The translations under genes were made by a program, and so were the position numbers. From assembly GCA_963971575.1 (NCBI GenBank), contig OZ020615.1, positions 63,683,379-63,747,378 on the forward strand: a DNA stretch of 64,000 nucleotides. Reading direction: 5' to 3'. Positions 32,194-44,257 of the stretch are shown piece by piece. This DNA comes from Liopterus haemorrhoidalis (lineage: Eukaryota > Arthropoda > Insecta > Coleoptera > Dytiscidae). Under the pieces are notes generated by a model, which did not search any database, had not been told where the DNA came from, and worked only from the letters and a program-made list of their open reading frames with translations. The number at the start of each line of letters is the position of its first letter. Positions within the stretch are counted from its first letter, which is position 1.

Positions 32194-34084
32194 CATGGAT
32201 CCCAGTTAAGTCCCGGACTTTTGAAAAACTGGGTAGGCAGGTATGGTTTACTACAGTGCGATCGTTAATTTCTGAACGTTATGTAATACTTGACAGAAAC
32301 ATTTAGTTATCAGACTTATTTCCAAAGACATGTACACATAATCGTATATTCTATTTTTATTACCGTATACGAATTAATTATTAAATGAACACTATTTTTC
32401 TCTACAGGCCAATGAGTTGGTAACAAATATTAAGTTAGCAACGGATTTTCGTTGTTCTTTGGGTGATTTCGTGCCAACAAAGTAATCTGATTGATTTTTT
32501 GTTAAATTGGGATTTTCAGCTGTGAATTAGAATACAGTTTTGATATTTTAAAACCCATTGTTTACCGTTATGTAACGGTCAGGAATTAACGTTCTCACTG
32601 TATAACCAGGGCTGCCTAACCAGTCGATCGCTGCGTGGTTTTAAGTAGATCTTTAGTTTTTCTTATTTTTAATACAAAATTTCCAATACATTAGTTTTCA
32701 TAAATTTTTATTGTATTTTATACAGTTTATTTTTCATAATATGTCACTTTTTCCTATTAACATTTAGATTTTGGCTACTAACATGAAACATGAAATAATC
32801 ACGAAGCTTTTTTCAACTTGAGAAACCAAAAATCTAGTTTAGTTCCGCTTAAACATAAAACATAGAATATACAGAAAAAGATAAAATGAATATGAGTAAA
32901 GACATCTTACAAATTTTAGTTTCAAATTTGAAAGCAAACCAGTTAAAACCGGTATTTAATATTTTTAATTTCATTTTTGTTCTTGAACAGAGAACAAAAT
33001 GTCGTTCCTGTTTCCGTGCTTTAAAAAATTCTGGTAATATGTTTATTTTGCTTTCGTTTTCGGTTTGTTCTCATCCTTGAGAAAAATAGAAATAAAGAGT
33101 CGGGAATCGATAACTTTTCCGACTCCCAACTCCGACTCCAACTCCGACTCCCCATCCCTGGTATTTAGAATACCTTTTTACTGAAACTTTAATATTTTGA
33201 TTATATTCGTAGCATGATCCACTCTCGGTCTGTTCACAGGAAGTTTTCAATACGTTCGGGAATCGTAGATTTCAAGGAATCATTACGTTAAGCGGTACAT
33301 TACAGAATCAGTTCGCTAATCTGGACCCAGTTTAAGACATTGATTCTATCGATGTTAACTGTCTTGTGCACCAGTACCCATTCCTAAAAAAAATCATAAG
33401 CTAGGCTTACTTAGTATTTTAATTCAGGAAGATATTTAGAATTTATTAAGTTAAGTATAAATTATAAAAGACACATGACATGTTGCATGTTAAAATCCTT
33501 TTAAGTAAATTAAAACGAGCCCAAAGAGCTTATTTTATATGGTCAGCTTCAACTCAGGTATTGAAAAGTTGGGAGACCCCTGTACTAGATAAATAAAATT
33601 CTATTTTATATAAGAACCATGCAATTATTTGTAGAATATAATGTCGGCTAAATGCATATTTTACTTCACCCTTTGAATAATCCTGTTACGGTCCTGGCTG
33701 TAGCTGCTCCATATTCTCGTGCAAGGATTCCACAGCGGCAGTACGTCCCTTTGCCAGTCCCACCCATTTCCCCCACCACTGGTAGATCCTTCGTGTAATT
33801 GTCATTTCATACCATGACCCACACATGACAGCGAGATCGATAGCAGGACCGTATTAAAGGGAAAATTCAAGAGAAATACACCCCAGCAATTCTTCAACAC
33901 CTACTACATTAAATTAAACAAGTGAAATTTATTATTTTATAACAGGAAAAGAATAAAACATTCGGTAGTTTCAAAGAATAAAACAAGTTTCTTTGATACA
34001 TATTTCGGTTTATAAGTAGAGCACTGCAAATCCGCGGGTAACCGCGGATTACCCGCGGAAATTAAATGTGAATGTTAAAACGTA
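32194..34084. other. Anonymous DNA with isolated hAT-like ends
   Basis: CAGGGCTGCCTAACCAG (32608) and TTGGGAGACCCCTG (33564-33577) resemble opposite hAT termini, but flanks show no 8-bp duplication. 33110-33166 has ACTCCGACTCC repeats ending CATCCCTGG, another hAT-type end. 34031-34059 is a GC hairpin (11-bp arms TCCGCGGGTAA/TTACCCGCGGA). No coding region. Confidence 0.35.
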
Positions 34085-34320
34085 AACTTACGTATCTCCT
34101 CCTTACAGTCCCAACATTAATCCCATAGAAAATCTGTGGAATACTTTAGACTTAAATATAAGAAAAAGAAATATTTAAATAAAACACTATTGAAAACAAT
34201 ACTCGTTGAAAAATGGCAAAAAATCAATTCTGCCGTATCAAAAAAAAAATTGGTTAAAATTATTAAAATATTAATAAAAACTTTGAAATGAAAAACATTC
34301 AATTTTAATGTAAACTTGAA
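34085..34320 (+). pseudogene. Tc1-like transposase C-terminal fragment
   Basis: It reads SPNINPIENLWNTLDLNIRK, with the catalytic Glu of the DD34E motif, then frames like VEKWQKINSAVSKKKLVK matching the Tc1 C-terminus, broken by stops. The left part of the element is missing. A LINE fragment begins at about 34321. TCAAATATTTTTTTGCTCG near 35885 could be the displaced Tc1 right end (inference). Confidence 0.65.
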
Positions 34321-35715
34321 GTGTTCAAATACTTTTTTTGTCATTTGTCAAGAATCTTTCTACAAATTTTATCTCTGCAACATTGTTCTCTAGTTCAATC
34401 AGATTTAAATAGATTATCTATTTTTCTAAATATCAATAAATTAAATGTAAATATTTCTAAATTTTCTAAAATATCCTTTACAAGAAACAGAAGTATAATT
34501 GATTTCAACTATAATTTATACGGTGATATTATCCCGCAAGTTTCAATTGTTAAAGATCTAGGTGTAAATTTTGATACTAAATTGATATTTGACATACATA
34601 TCGACTATATTATCGAAAAATCATATAAAATGCTTGGATTTATATCTAGAATCGGAAAGGACTTTAAATCCTGTAAAGCACACCTATCTCTTTATTTTTC
34701 TCTAGTAAGAAGTCAGTTGAAATTTTGTACCGTATGTTGATCTCCTCAATATCTTGTCTATTAAACGAATTGAGAATATTCAAAAAATATTTTTAAAAAT
34801 ATTAAATTTTAGATTTTAAAATGTGAAACTCAATCTGTTATCTTAAGAAAACAGAAGAATTCTGCATGATTTAAGTTTTTGTTTTAAAATTTTCAACAGT
34901 ATTATTGATTGTCCTGATCTTCTAAATAAATGTAACTTCAAAGTCCCAATTTACAATACTAGAATTAGTGCACATTTATCTTTGCTTTTTAGTAAAAGTA
35001 ATTTTGTCTATAATTCACCACATTGGCGCACCCAGGAATTTTTATTGGGGGGGGGGGGGGAAACAAAATTATTTAAATTATGAATAAGGTTCACACCTCT
35101 AAATTTCAAGTGACGATCTAAAAAAAAAAGGTCCTCGCTTCGGAAATACAAAGAGATGATCTAAAACAAAAAGGTCCTCACTTCTAAAATACAAGTGATG
35201 ACTTAAAAAAAATGTCCTCGCTTCGGAAATACAAAGTGATGACCTAAAAAAAAGGTCCTCACTTCTAAAATACAAGTGACGACTTAAAAAAAATCTAATC
35301 TATTTCTATTTTTAAAATTCTCTAGTGTGTTTGTGTGTTTTTATTTTTATTTCCTCCCTTTTTAGGGGGGGGGGGGCGGGCCCCTCCCCTGGTTGCGCCA
35401 CTGATTTACCAATTAATCGCATTTCTTTACGTGTAAATAGTATAACTGAATATGATAACTTTCCCGATATTTTCTCCACCAGTTTTATTACCTTTAAGAA
35501 AAATATCATTAGTGTACTACAAAATTTTAACTAAAATTTAAATAATATTCTGTATTATCTATATTATAATTATTCTACTGTTTATTTAATTTAGTTTTTT
35601 TTTTTTTTTTGTTACTGTGTAAATAACTTTGTATGTAAATTACTTTAGTACCACACTATTGTTGGGCTTGTGCCTGTTGTGTGGCCAAAATTAAATAAAT
35701 AAATAAATAAATAAA
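34321..35715 (+). pseudogene. Jockey-like LINE 3' fragment with hAT MITE inside
   Basis: A 5'-truncated reverse-transcriptase C-terminal region: LNINKLNVNISKFSKISFTR, IVKDLGVNFDTKL, YKMLGFISRIGKDF, then after frameshifts KVPIYNTRISAHLSLLFSKS. The frame is broken by the MITE at 35021-35403 and resumes INRISLRVNSITEYDNFPDI to a stop near 35534. The 3' UTR contains GTTGGGCTTGTGCCTGTTG and ends in (AAAT)n at about 35692-35717, the usual Jockey-type tail. Confidence 0.8.
35021..35403. mobile_element. hAT MITE, CANTGGCGCA termini
   Basis: Left CATTGGCGCACCCAGG, right CCTGGTTGCGCCACTG. 8-bp duplication ATTCACCA/ATTTACCA (35013-35020, 35404-35411), one mismatch. G-runs lie inside both ends. The centre has about five tandem units (A-run, GGTCCTC, RCTTCNRAAATACAA) related to those in two other hAT MITE families here. 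Confidence 0.9.
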
Positions 35716-35717
35716 TT

Positions 35718-36769
35718 AATTAATTAATTTTACATTTTTTTATTAAAAACAATTAAATGGGTTATCTTTTTATATTAATATGACAACATATAATTTCATA
35801 TTAAGTGTTTATATACATATGTAAAATAAATAATATGCGAATAAGATTATTATTAAATAAAATATTAATGAAAATATGGGTGTTCAAATATTTTTTTGCT
35901 CGCTGTAGCTATTACATAAAATAAAAAGTTTATTAACTACGAAAACCAATACATTAACAAATTCTTTATTTAAACCGTATTTATTATTCAATGTGTGTTA
36001 TTTTTCTCATTACTTGCCTAAAAGATAGTCAGGTTAAAACGTGTTACAATTGATAAATTTTTAATCCATGTCTCATTAAAAATTATCTTAATCTTTTTGA
36101 TTCTGTTAATAATCCTTTCGCGATGACATGCTTATTATGCAATTGAATTTATATAACAGTTTATTCTTTGCATTACTAAACATTACATTTTAATTTTTTT
36201 TGTAAAAATGATAGTAATGTAGTATGAAGTAAGTGATTTCACCCTTATAAGTAACACTCCCCTTCCTCCTAAATAATTTTCTTATTAAAAACTGCGTTGG
36301 AGACAAAAATAAATATTTGTAAAAAACTATGTATATAATAATAATAAATAAGTTTATTCAGTAAATAATTAAAATACATAAAATTACATGGTTAGCACAC
36401 AGCACCCGTTACAAAAGTAACATAATCTGTATTTGGATAAGTTGTTGTATGCATTGGTTATCAGATATTAGAGTGATATTCTTTAATTCGAGGAAAAATT
36501 TCAAAAAACCTAACAAAAGTTGAGAAATATGTGAAAATGTTATGTGAGAGTGTAAATGTTACGTGTTTAAGTGTTGAAGCAAACCATGTTTCGGAAAAAC
36601 TATATAATAGGTAAGTGAGATATTTAAATATTTTAGTTTTAGTATTATTTATTTATGTATTAAGTATGTATTTGTTTATAAATATGGTTTAAAAAAGGGA
36701 TCAGGCTAACATTTCATTGGCTAGAAGCCTTTTTGTGGACTGTCTTTTTTAATATTATTTTGCTGCAAA
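35718..36769. other. Anonymous AT-rich DNA with one LINE tail
   Basis: 36345-36440 on the minus strand looks like a LINE 3' UTR and tail (GGGTGCTGTGTGCTAACC, then a TTATTATTAT tail), 5'-truncated to about 100 bp. The remainder is unrecognised. Confidence 0.4.
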
Positions 36770-37830
36770 TATCAAGATTTTAGATCGTAACTCAAAAGTG
36801 ATCATATATTTGAGATCTAAGGCTAAAACTGTGTACGTATATCAAATTTACAACAATATTTTAAAAAAAATCCTGAAATTTTTTAATTTTGTGATTTTTT
36901 TTTTACTTATTTTACCTCAAATGTCAAAATTTTAGTGGTCTAAATTTTATTTGTGATCTAAAGGTAAAACAGTGTAAGTATATCAAATTTACAACACATT
37001 TTTAAAAAAATCCTGAAATTTTTTAATTTTGTTATTTTTTTTTTTACTTATTTTACCTCAAATGTCAAAATTTTAGTGGTCTAAATTTTATTTGTGATCT
37101 AAAGGTAAAACAGTGTAAGTATATCAAATTTACAACACATTTTAAAAAAAATCCTGAAATTTTTTAATTTTGATAATTTTTTTTTTACTTATTTTACCGC
37201 AAATATCAAAATTTTAGTGATCTAAATTTTATTTGTGATCTAAAGGTAAAACAGTGTAAGTAAAGTCTGTTCCAATCGGTTAGGCGGAACTAGATTTTGG
37301 AATCTAGTTACTTTCATCGTTTAAATCATGCTTTTCGGCCGTTTTGTTTAAGCTTTGTAAATCATACTTGCAACAAACATTTTTTGGTTAAGGTTAATAT
37401 CATTTTAAAATGTCATTTTCTTTATATTTTGATTTTTTGTGTCATTCTTAATACAAATATCCCATTTATTTATTTTTTTGTCATTAAAATATGTAAGAAA
37501 AATAATTTAATTTTGACATATGTCATTCGTTTCCATGGTTTCATTGTTGGAATTTTAAATTTTGACATTCCAACGTGAAAAATGAAATAACCCAAGCAAG
37601 GTCCCTTTTCGTGACAACCTAAAAGAACGAAATTCCCATTTAGTTCCGCCTAACCGTTTGAAACAGACTGTATATCAAATTTACAACACATTTTTTAAAA
37701 AATTCTGACATATATCAATTTTAGTCAAAATTTTTTTACTTCTTTTGCCGCAAATATCAAAATTTTAGACGGTAACTCAAAATTGATCATATATTTGTGA
37801 TCTACGGCTAAATATGTATAACTATACCAA
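36770..37830 (+). repeat. 141-bp AT-rich tandem array, split by family E
   Basis: GTGTAAGTATATCAAATTTA-type landmarks occur at about 36831, 36972, 37113 and 37254, exactly 141 bp apart. The next, more diverged unit continues after the family E insertion (37263-37670). Unit motifs include TTTTAGTGGTCTAAATTTTA and a long T-run. Confidence 0.85.
37263..37670. mobile_element. Family E MITE (408 bp), TA target
   Basis: The ends AAGTCTGTTCC and GAAACAGACTG carry sub-terminal GGTTAGGCGGAACTA/TAGTTCCGCCTAACC. It is inserted in a tandem array whose other units give the empty site GTAAGTATATC; only TA is duplicated (37261-37262, 37671-37672). The 93-codon frame inside is hydrophobic and unrecognised. 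Confidence 0.9.
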
Positions 37831-37839
37831 TTTTCCAAC

Positions 37840-39030
37840 AAAATTAAAAAAAAATTATTTCCCTAAAGTTTTTAAATTTTGATCAAAAATTTTTTGACTC
37901 CGATTTTAGCCAAAATATAGTTTTAAGCTAATTTTGGGGTGAGGATAATGAAAAAATTATTTAAAAAACTCATTCTTTGCTAGTTTTTGAGTTAGAGCCC
38001 ATTTGGGTCAGTTTTTTGCCCATAATTCCAAAAATTTTGCCCAAACTTCAATTTGGACCAAATTTTATTGATCTATGACCAAAAATACATATTCGTACCA
38101 ATTTTCAATAAATTCGGAGACAAAATTTTTTTGCTTCAAAATCACGATTTTTTTAAGGTCTACCCCTTACGATTTTTTCGATTTTTGGCCATTTTCAAGG
38201 GTTTTGGATTACTACCTATAAAAAACTTAATAATTGGTTTATTAAGGCCCAATTTTTTTTGTAGACTAAACAATTTAGGAGAATTTTAAAAATTCAAACC
38301 ACAGATTTATATCTCTAACCATTTTTTAGTTAGGATTTATCAAAATTTTCAAAAAATTTTAAAAAAAATGAAAAATTTTCAAAAAAAAAATTTGCTCCAA
38401 AATGTAGTTATAAGTCAATTAGGACCTCAAGATTTCAAAAATTTCAACCGGAGATCCTTATCGCATCTAGTTTTTGAGATACGTCCGTACGAAAATGAAA
38501 ATTTCCTTAAATCACGTCATATGAAAATTTATTATAATTTTAAAATACGCCAAACGAATAAGGTTTCAAATGTTTTCTAGACTAAATAAACTATGAAGAA
38601 TATAAAAATTCTAACCTCAGGTCGGTATCTCTAACCGTTTTTGAGTTATGATTTTTTTTAATTCACAATTTTCACATATAATGTAAATTATGGCATTTAA
38701 AAAATTGTCATAAACTCAAAACGCATTAAACGATTAAAGCCCCAAATTTTTTTAAGACTAAACAAACTACCGAGAATCCAAAAATTTCAACTGCAGGTCA
38801 CTATCTCTAACCGTTTTTGAGTTGTGTTGTTTTTATTTCACAATTTTCAAAAATAATGTAAATTATGCCATTGAAAAAAATTGTCGTAATCTCAAAATGC
38901 GTTAAACGATTAAAGCCCCAATTTTTTTCTAGATTAAATAAACTACGGAGAAATCAAAAATTGCAACAGCAGATCGGTAACCTTAACCGTTTTTGAGTTG
39001 TGATTTTTTTTAAATTCAGTTTTCATTAAA
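37840..39030 (+). repeat. Degenerate tandem array, about 150-176 bp units
   Basis: The landmark CTAACCGTTTTTGAGTT recurs near 38633, 38809 and 38984 (176 and 175 bp apart), with older diverged versions near 38316 and 38467. Units also share GATTAAAGCCCCAA and AATGTAAATTATGSCAT. The array abuts family B copy 1. Small frames here (38053, 38368) are translations of the repeat. Confidence 0.75.
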
Positions 39031-39036
39031 AAAAAA

Positions 39037-39513
39037 TCAGCTGTGGCCACCACAGGACCAACCGCCGTCACAAAGTACTTGTTTAATTTATGTTGCTTTA
39101 TCAAAAAATGTCTCAAATAGAAGTTGTTAGTTATTGCTTTCATAGCAATTTTTGTTAAATAATTTTTTTGGAAATATTTCTCTGTTGTGAAATATTCGCA
39201 AAAATCTTAAAACCGACACGAGTAAACTCCCATTTCTAGTTAACCAATTTTTACCAAAAGTTGATCAACTCGTACCTTGATGTCAAAAGCTTAAATATGG
39301 AGTTTCATACAAATCCTTATAGCAGAATTTGCTCTGCACGTGTACACGGATTGACCGACAGACGGACCGACAGATAGACAGACTGACAGACCGATAGACC
39401 AACAGACCGATAGACCGACAGACCGACAGTCGTGGAGATCCATTGAAATCTCGAAATGTCAAAATCAGTATAATCACAATACCTCCCTTATATATATTGG
39501 CGGTTGGTAAAAA
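39037..39513 (+). repeat. Family B repeat, copy 1
   Basis: One end is TCAGCTGTGGCCACCACAGG, which includes the hairpin CTGTGGCCACCACAG; the other is GGCGGTTGGTAAAA. A degenerate (GACA/GACC)n tract spans 39345-39430, preceded by TTTGCTCTGCACGTGTACAC and followed by GATCCATTGAAATCTCGAAA. Other copies: 40568-41179, 44960-45421 and a fragment at 551-592. Confidence 0.8.
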
Positions 39514-40567
39514 TATCGGATATTGTCTTATAATCATCTAAAACGTGTAGAAATGAAATATGAGGCCAAAATTAATTTTAGAGTTGCGAATGTAGCTTTA
39601 TTCTTGCATATCTATAAAAATTTCGAAAAATTAAAATTGGTATGATTTCTTTTTCTTTGGTTTAAGCGGAACTAGATTTTGAATAATAGTAACTGTTAAC
39701 GTTTGATCGAAGTTTTTGATAATTTTATTTAGCAAAAGCCAACGTCAATCATTAAAAAAATAACTCGTTAGCTTAAACATTTGGAATAGCCTTTACCTCT
39801 CTTTCTATGTGACATTTGGCAACAATCAGCTGCAAAATTTGGTGTACAAATTGTCGCAAATTTTATATAATGTTATGTCGCCACTTAAATAAATGCGGTG
39901 AATAGTATAAAAATCAATGACTCTTTTAGTTTCAAAATTCTGAATTCCAGAGTCAAGTACATATTGACAAGTTATATGTGGCAATTCCATTTCTAATGTT
40001 TAAATAAACAAATCAATGTATATTTTGAAGGAAAAACAATGGTCGAACCCAGAGAGGTAATGACACCAGTCATCACTGAATATTCATGGCAAAGTGATGC
40101 GTTTCGACCAGTGAAAACCATGTCAGGGTCTTGTACCAAATTTAACTCATATTTACTTTAATTCTGTGGCAATTTTTTAACTACTGTGAAACAAAACAAC
40201 ACATCTTTAAGTATTTATAATGAAATTTAAAACTTTTAATTCATTAAATGCATCGTGACACTGGCTTGGCGTCCATGGACGCAAGGGAAGCACTGCATCC
40301 CTTGCTTAATCAGACGGAAATATATTTTGTATTTCTTAAAAAATTGACGTGAAGTGAAATTTTTCACAAATTTCAGAGTTTTGAACGTATTTAGTCAGTA
40401 AATGATGATTATTAGAAGGCCAACGATGAATGCCTGTCACTACATAACACAATTACAAGTGTTGGTTTTAAATCCTTTAAATCAATTCAGACAAGAAGGT
40501 TGCACTTAGATTTTTTCTACCGTGTATTATATATCTCTAATAATACCATATTATATATTTTAACCCA
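39514..40567. other. Remnants of families E and A; otherwise anonymous
   Basis: 39640-39795 is a degraded family E copy (TTTAAGCGGAACTAGATTTT; right end TTTGGAATAGCC). 40335-40420 is a family A 5' fragment (TTGACGTGAAGTGAAA, TTTTTCACAAATTTC). Nothing else recognised. Confidence 0.45.
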
Positions 40568-41179
40568 TTTTTACCGACCGCCAACATATATAAGGGAGGT
40601 ATTGTGATCATATCGATTTTGACATTTCGAGATTTCGATGGATCTCCACGAATTGAGGTCCCTATATAACGTTTTGACTATTTTTAGCATGATGTCTGTC
40701 GGTTTGTCTGTCCGTCCGTCCGTCCGTCCGTCCGTCCGTCTGTCTGTCTGTCTGTCTGTGTACACGTGCAAAGCAAATTCGGCTGAAAGGATTTTTGTGA
40801 AACTTCATATTGAAGCTTCTGCCATCAATGGCACGAATTGATCAACTTTTGGTAAAAATCGGTTGACTAAAAATGGGAGTTTACTCGTCTCGATTTTAAG
40901 ATTTTTGTGAATATTTCACAACAGAAAAATATTTCGAAAAACTTTATTGAACAAAAGTTGCTATATAAGCAATAACTAATAAATTTATTTGAGACATTAT
41001 TTGATAAAACGAAAAAATTTTGAATTTTTTTTTCATACTTATATGTAACGTTTTCATGTTCATGATAAATAATATCTCTGTTAGAAAATATTAGTCCAAG
41101 TTATTTCTACTCTGCTGCTAGAATGTATTTTATACAAGTACTTTATGATGGCGGCCGGTCCTGTGGTGGCCACAGCTGA
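40568..41179 (-). repeat. Family B repeat, copy 2
   Basis: Reverse orientation, from TTACCGACCGCCAACATATA to CTGTGGTGGCCACAGCTGA (41161-41179), followed by a T-run. It carries a clean (GTCC)n(GTCT)n tract at 40701-40758. Frames of the TDRQTDRRTDG type come from this tract. Confidence 0.85.
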
Positions 41180-42352
41180 TTTTTTTTTTTTATAATTGCA
41201 AAAATATCGTTCAACACTGCGGGCGATATTCTGTCACGCAAGAGCATAACGCCTACAGAGACATTGTTTATATTGCGACTATATGAAAAACTAACAGATT
41301 CCCTACTAGAAATAGAAACCTCACAACCAACCAGTTATTTATTTATTTTCCTAGTCGATATTTGCAAAATAAATTTACGTACCTCTTCTCTACCCATAAT
41401 AAAATGTATATGCAAATATACAAATATATTTTTTTAATTTTAGCTAAGATATTTAACGAAAATCTTAGTACTTGACAAAATTTAGTCAATGAAATTTATT
41501 TCAAAAATAAATTACCGTTCCTTAATTCGCACTTAAAGAGCTTCCATTTAATATCCCCAAAATAAAATTTAAATAAAAAAAAATTTTTTTTTCAATAACA
41601 CAAAAACTGTAATATTTTCCAAAAACGAAATCGAATAAAAAGTTCCTCTCGTACGTTTCCGGTTCATAGCAATATACATTGCTTAGAATTTTTTCAGATT
41701 TTTAATTTAACCCCTTAGGGTTAAAAGGTGCTGATTTTTTAGTATCTTTTTGGAAAAAATCGTATTAAAAAAAAATAATAATAATAATAATAATAAACTA
41801 CTTCCCGTTCCTTTATCTACGTCTTAAGAGCTTTCTTTTGATACCACACAATAAATTAAAAAGATATAATTTTTTTTTCGACGCCACACAAAATCAATAT
41901 TTTGCGAAAAACCAATTTGATCAAAATTTCCTGTTGAACTATTCCGGTTCCCATCAATGTATATTGTCGAGATTTTTTTCAGATTTTTAGTTCAATCCCT
42001 CTGGGAGATAGGGTGGGGGACAAAAGTTTTATTGCCATTATATTGACAAAAACCCCATAAAAAAAAGATTTTTCAAAAATAAAAATTTGTTTGTGCATCC
42101 ACGCATTAAGAAGTTTTATTTATTATATACTCCAGTCAAAATTTTAAAAAATATTTATTTTTCCATTAAATACATATTTGTTTATATTTATCCTGCGCTG
42201 TATTTTTTTGAACTCTATAGTTTTCCTATATGTGGGTCAAAAAGTTGTACAAGTATGCCAAATTTCAACTTTCTATGTTCAGCCGTTTGGCTACAATTTC
42301 TACCGTACAGACAGATACATGAGTGACGTTATAAGGGTATTTTGGTGGTCAT
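41180..42352. repeat. Diverged family A lineage, two partial copies
   Basis: 41640-41830 and 41900-42350 each repeat CGGTTCNYANCAATRTACATT, TTTTTCAGATTTTTA and a GGGTTAAAAGG/GGGTGGGGGAC block. A short (AAT)n lies at about 41773-41795. The second ends in ACAGACAGATACATGAGTGA and is interrupted by the element starting at 42353. 41180-41640 is unrecognised. Confidence 0.55.
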
Positions 42353-43116
42353 AGGGGAAACTTTTTAAGATCGCAGCGCCGTATGCGGCAAAGCTGGAAC
42401 ACTCGAAAGCCACATTAAACTGTTATTCGTGTATTTATTTATATGGTGAAAATGAACACGAGTTGAATTTTTCCTGTTTTCCGAGCTTTTTTTTAATTTA
42501 AAGGTAATCTACGATTTACAAGATATGTAATAATATACTATTCTAAAGAAATTTCAAGGATATTTTTAGTTTTTCATTGTATTTTTAATTCTTTTTGACT
42601 GTCTGTCAATATAATAACAACTAAAATATGGTAAATATATTAGTAAAAATTAATATCTCTGCCTGAAAAAGTAAAAGGGCCTTTTAATATATCAACTGAT
42701 GATTTAGGCAAATTTTGGGTGTGATAAATGCTTTTTGTCAGTCTTTTTTTTGGACGTAAAAAATCACTTTCCATAAAATGCAACGGGCAAACATGCATGC
42801 ATGGGCTTGGATTTTTGCCCATTTTTAGTTTTTGAGTCCATAAAAACCTACGATCCACTTTCTGCCTCTAAACGTCGTTTCAATTGATATTTTTTTCGAT
42901 TTAGGTAAATTATGGAATGTTTAAGAAGGATTCTTCATTATTCACGATTTACATTGCGGCGAACAAAATTGATTGTTTTTTTTTCCATGATACACAAAAA
43001 TAAAACACAAACAACAAAAAAACACGTATTTCTCCACTGAACAAAACAAAACAATGTGGCTTTCGTATCTTTCACAAATTGCCACCAGATGTCAGGGCGC
43101 TTAGGAAGTTTCCCCT
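42353..43116. mobile_element. AGGGGAAAC-ended TIR element, copy 2
   Basis: Ends AGGGGAAACTT/AAGTTTCCCCT with sub-terminal AGCGCC/GGGCGC. It is inserted in a family A-type tail (GGTCAT|ATACCTAC), whose empty form GGTCATACCTAC is known from the other copies, implying an AT (2-bp) duplication. Anonymous interior, no transposase. Confidence 0.75.
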
Positions 43117-43860
43117 ATACCTACAAAACCCTAAAAATTCTTATTTGTTGTAATAGAACATGGTTATAATAATTACTTTAAATTAATACTATGTATAAAG
43201 TATTAATTACTGTGCAACTTATGTCGAATATTAAAAAGTCGCTGACATAAGACTGCTGGATGCATACTTTTCACTGCATCCCTTGATCAGAATGACACGC
43301 TACGCCACTGTGCTTTAAGCAAAATAATTCATTACGAATAACAAAAAAATAAATTCGAATATACGGAAGATTAGCTTTGATTGGTTTTGTCAACTATTTT
43401 TCTCGTAGGGTTTAAAAATTCGTTTTCTCCTGAGAGGAATCATGCAAAAGGTTTAAAATCCGGGATTGGTAAAAGCTAGTTACCACTACCTGAGGGAATA
43501 TTATCCTGTGGGATCACAACCCATTATTAAATCTACTCAGTTTTACTCTTTAGGGAAATTTTAATTCAACTGTTTTTTTCATGCAAATAATTTTTCTTTT
43601 TGTGCAATACTTGACTTACATTTGAGATTCGGATTACTCGTTTCCGGATCGTTCCTCGTCGTGGTCAGATTGTTTATGACCTCTTTGGGGTAAAAACATT
43701 TTCTTAACTGAAGGAAAAGCACGTGATTATTTATAAAATCTAATAAAGGTAACTAAGATTGTAAAATAAATGGAATTGTAAAAATGCTTAAAGTATATTA
43801 AACCTAAAGGAAATTAGTAATAAAATATAATCTGGGAATTGCCGTTAGATGGGTCATAAA
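43117..43860. other. No recognised gene
   Basis: Tail of the interrupted family A-type repeat (to about 43138), then anonymous DNA. A GCTACGCCACTG at about 43305-43316 resembles one hAT end. Confidence 0.35.
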
Positions 43861-44257
43861 TAGGGTGACCAGGTTTTCACCCACAATCTCAGGGTTTCGG
43901 ACCAGAGTCTCAGGGTTCCGTGTTTTGTTATAAAGTCTCCGGGTTTGTAGTTTGGAGTTGAGGACCTTTGTTTTTGCTCATCACTTACAGAGCCGCAGTA
44001 AGGAAAACTTGCGCTAGGGGCAAAGCCGTGTTTTGGTGCCCTTGGCAAAAACAAGGTTCTCACCTCCAAAATTTAGGTGATGAGCAAAAAAAAAGGTCGT
44101 CACCTCCCAAATTCCAAGTAACGAGCAAAAAAAAAAGGTCCTCGCCTTCCCAATGGCGCCCCTTAGTCAAGCTCGTCAGCGCCCTTTTCCTTAGTGCGCC
44201 CAGGGCCGTCGCCCCTCCACCCCCCCCCCTTACTTCGGCTCTGATCACTTACATTTT
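43861..44257. mobile_element. hAT MITE, TAGGGTGACCA family, right end lost
   Basis: It begins TAGGGTGACCAGG at 43861, with the GTTGAGGACCTTTG and TTTGCTCATCACTTA unit. It is interrupted by the CAGAGCCGC MITE (43988-44243) and runs into a LINE tail at about 44258, so its right terminus is absent. Confidence 0.65.
43988..44243. mobile_element. hAT MITE, CAGAGCCGCAGTAAGG termini, copy 2
   Basis: Left CAGAGCCGCAGTAAGG, right CCTTACTTCGGCTCTG. Perfect 8-bp duplication ATCACTTA (43980-43987, 44244-44251). Tandem GGTCNTCACCTCC units in the centre. Confidence 0.95.

Noticed and set aside
32608..33577. hAT element between CAGGGCTGCCTAACC and GTTGGGAGACCCCTG
   Set aside because: Ends resemble hAT termini but match each other poorly and the flanks (TGTATAAC, TACTAGAT) do not duplicate; they may belong to two elements.
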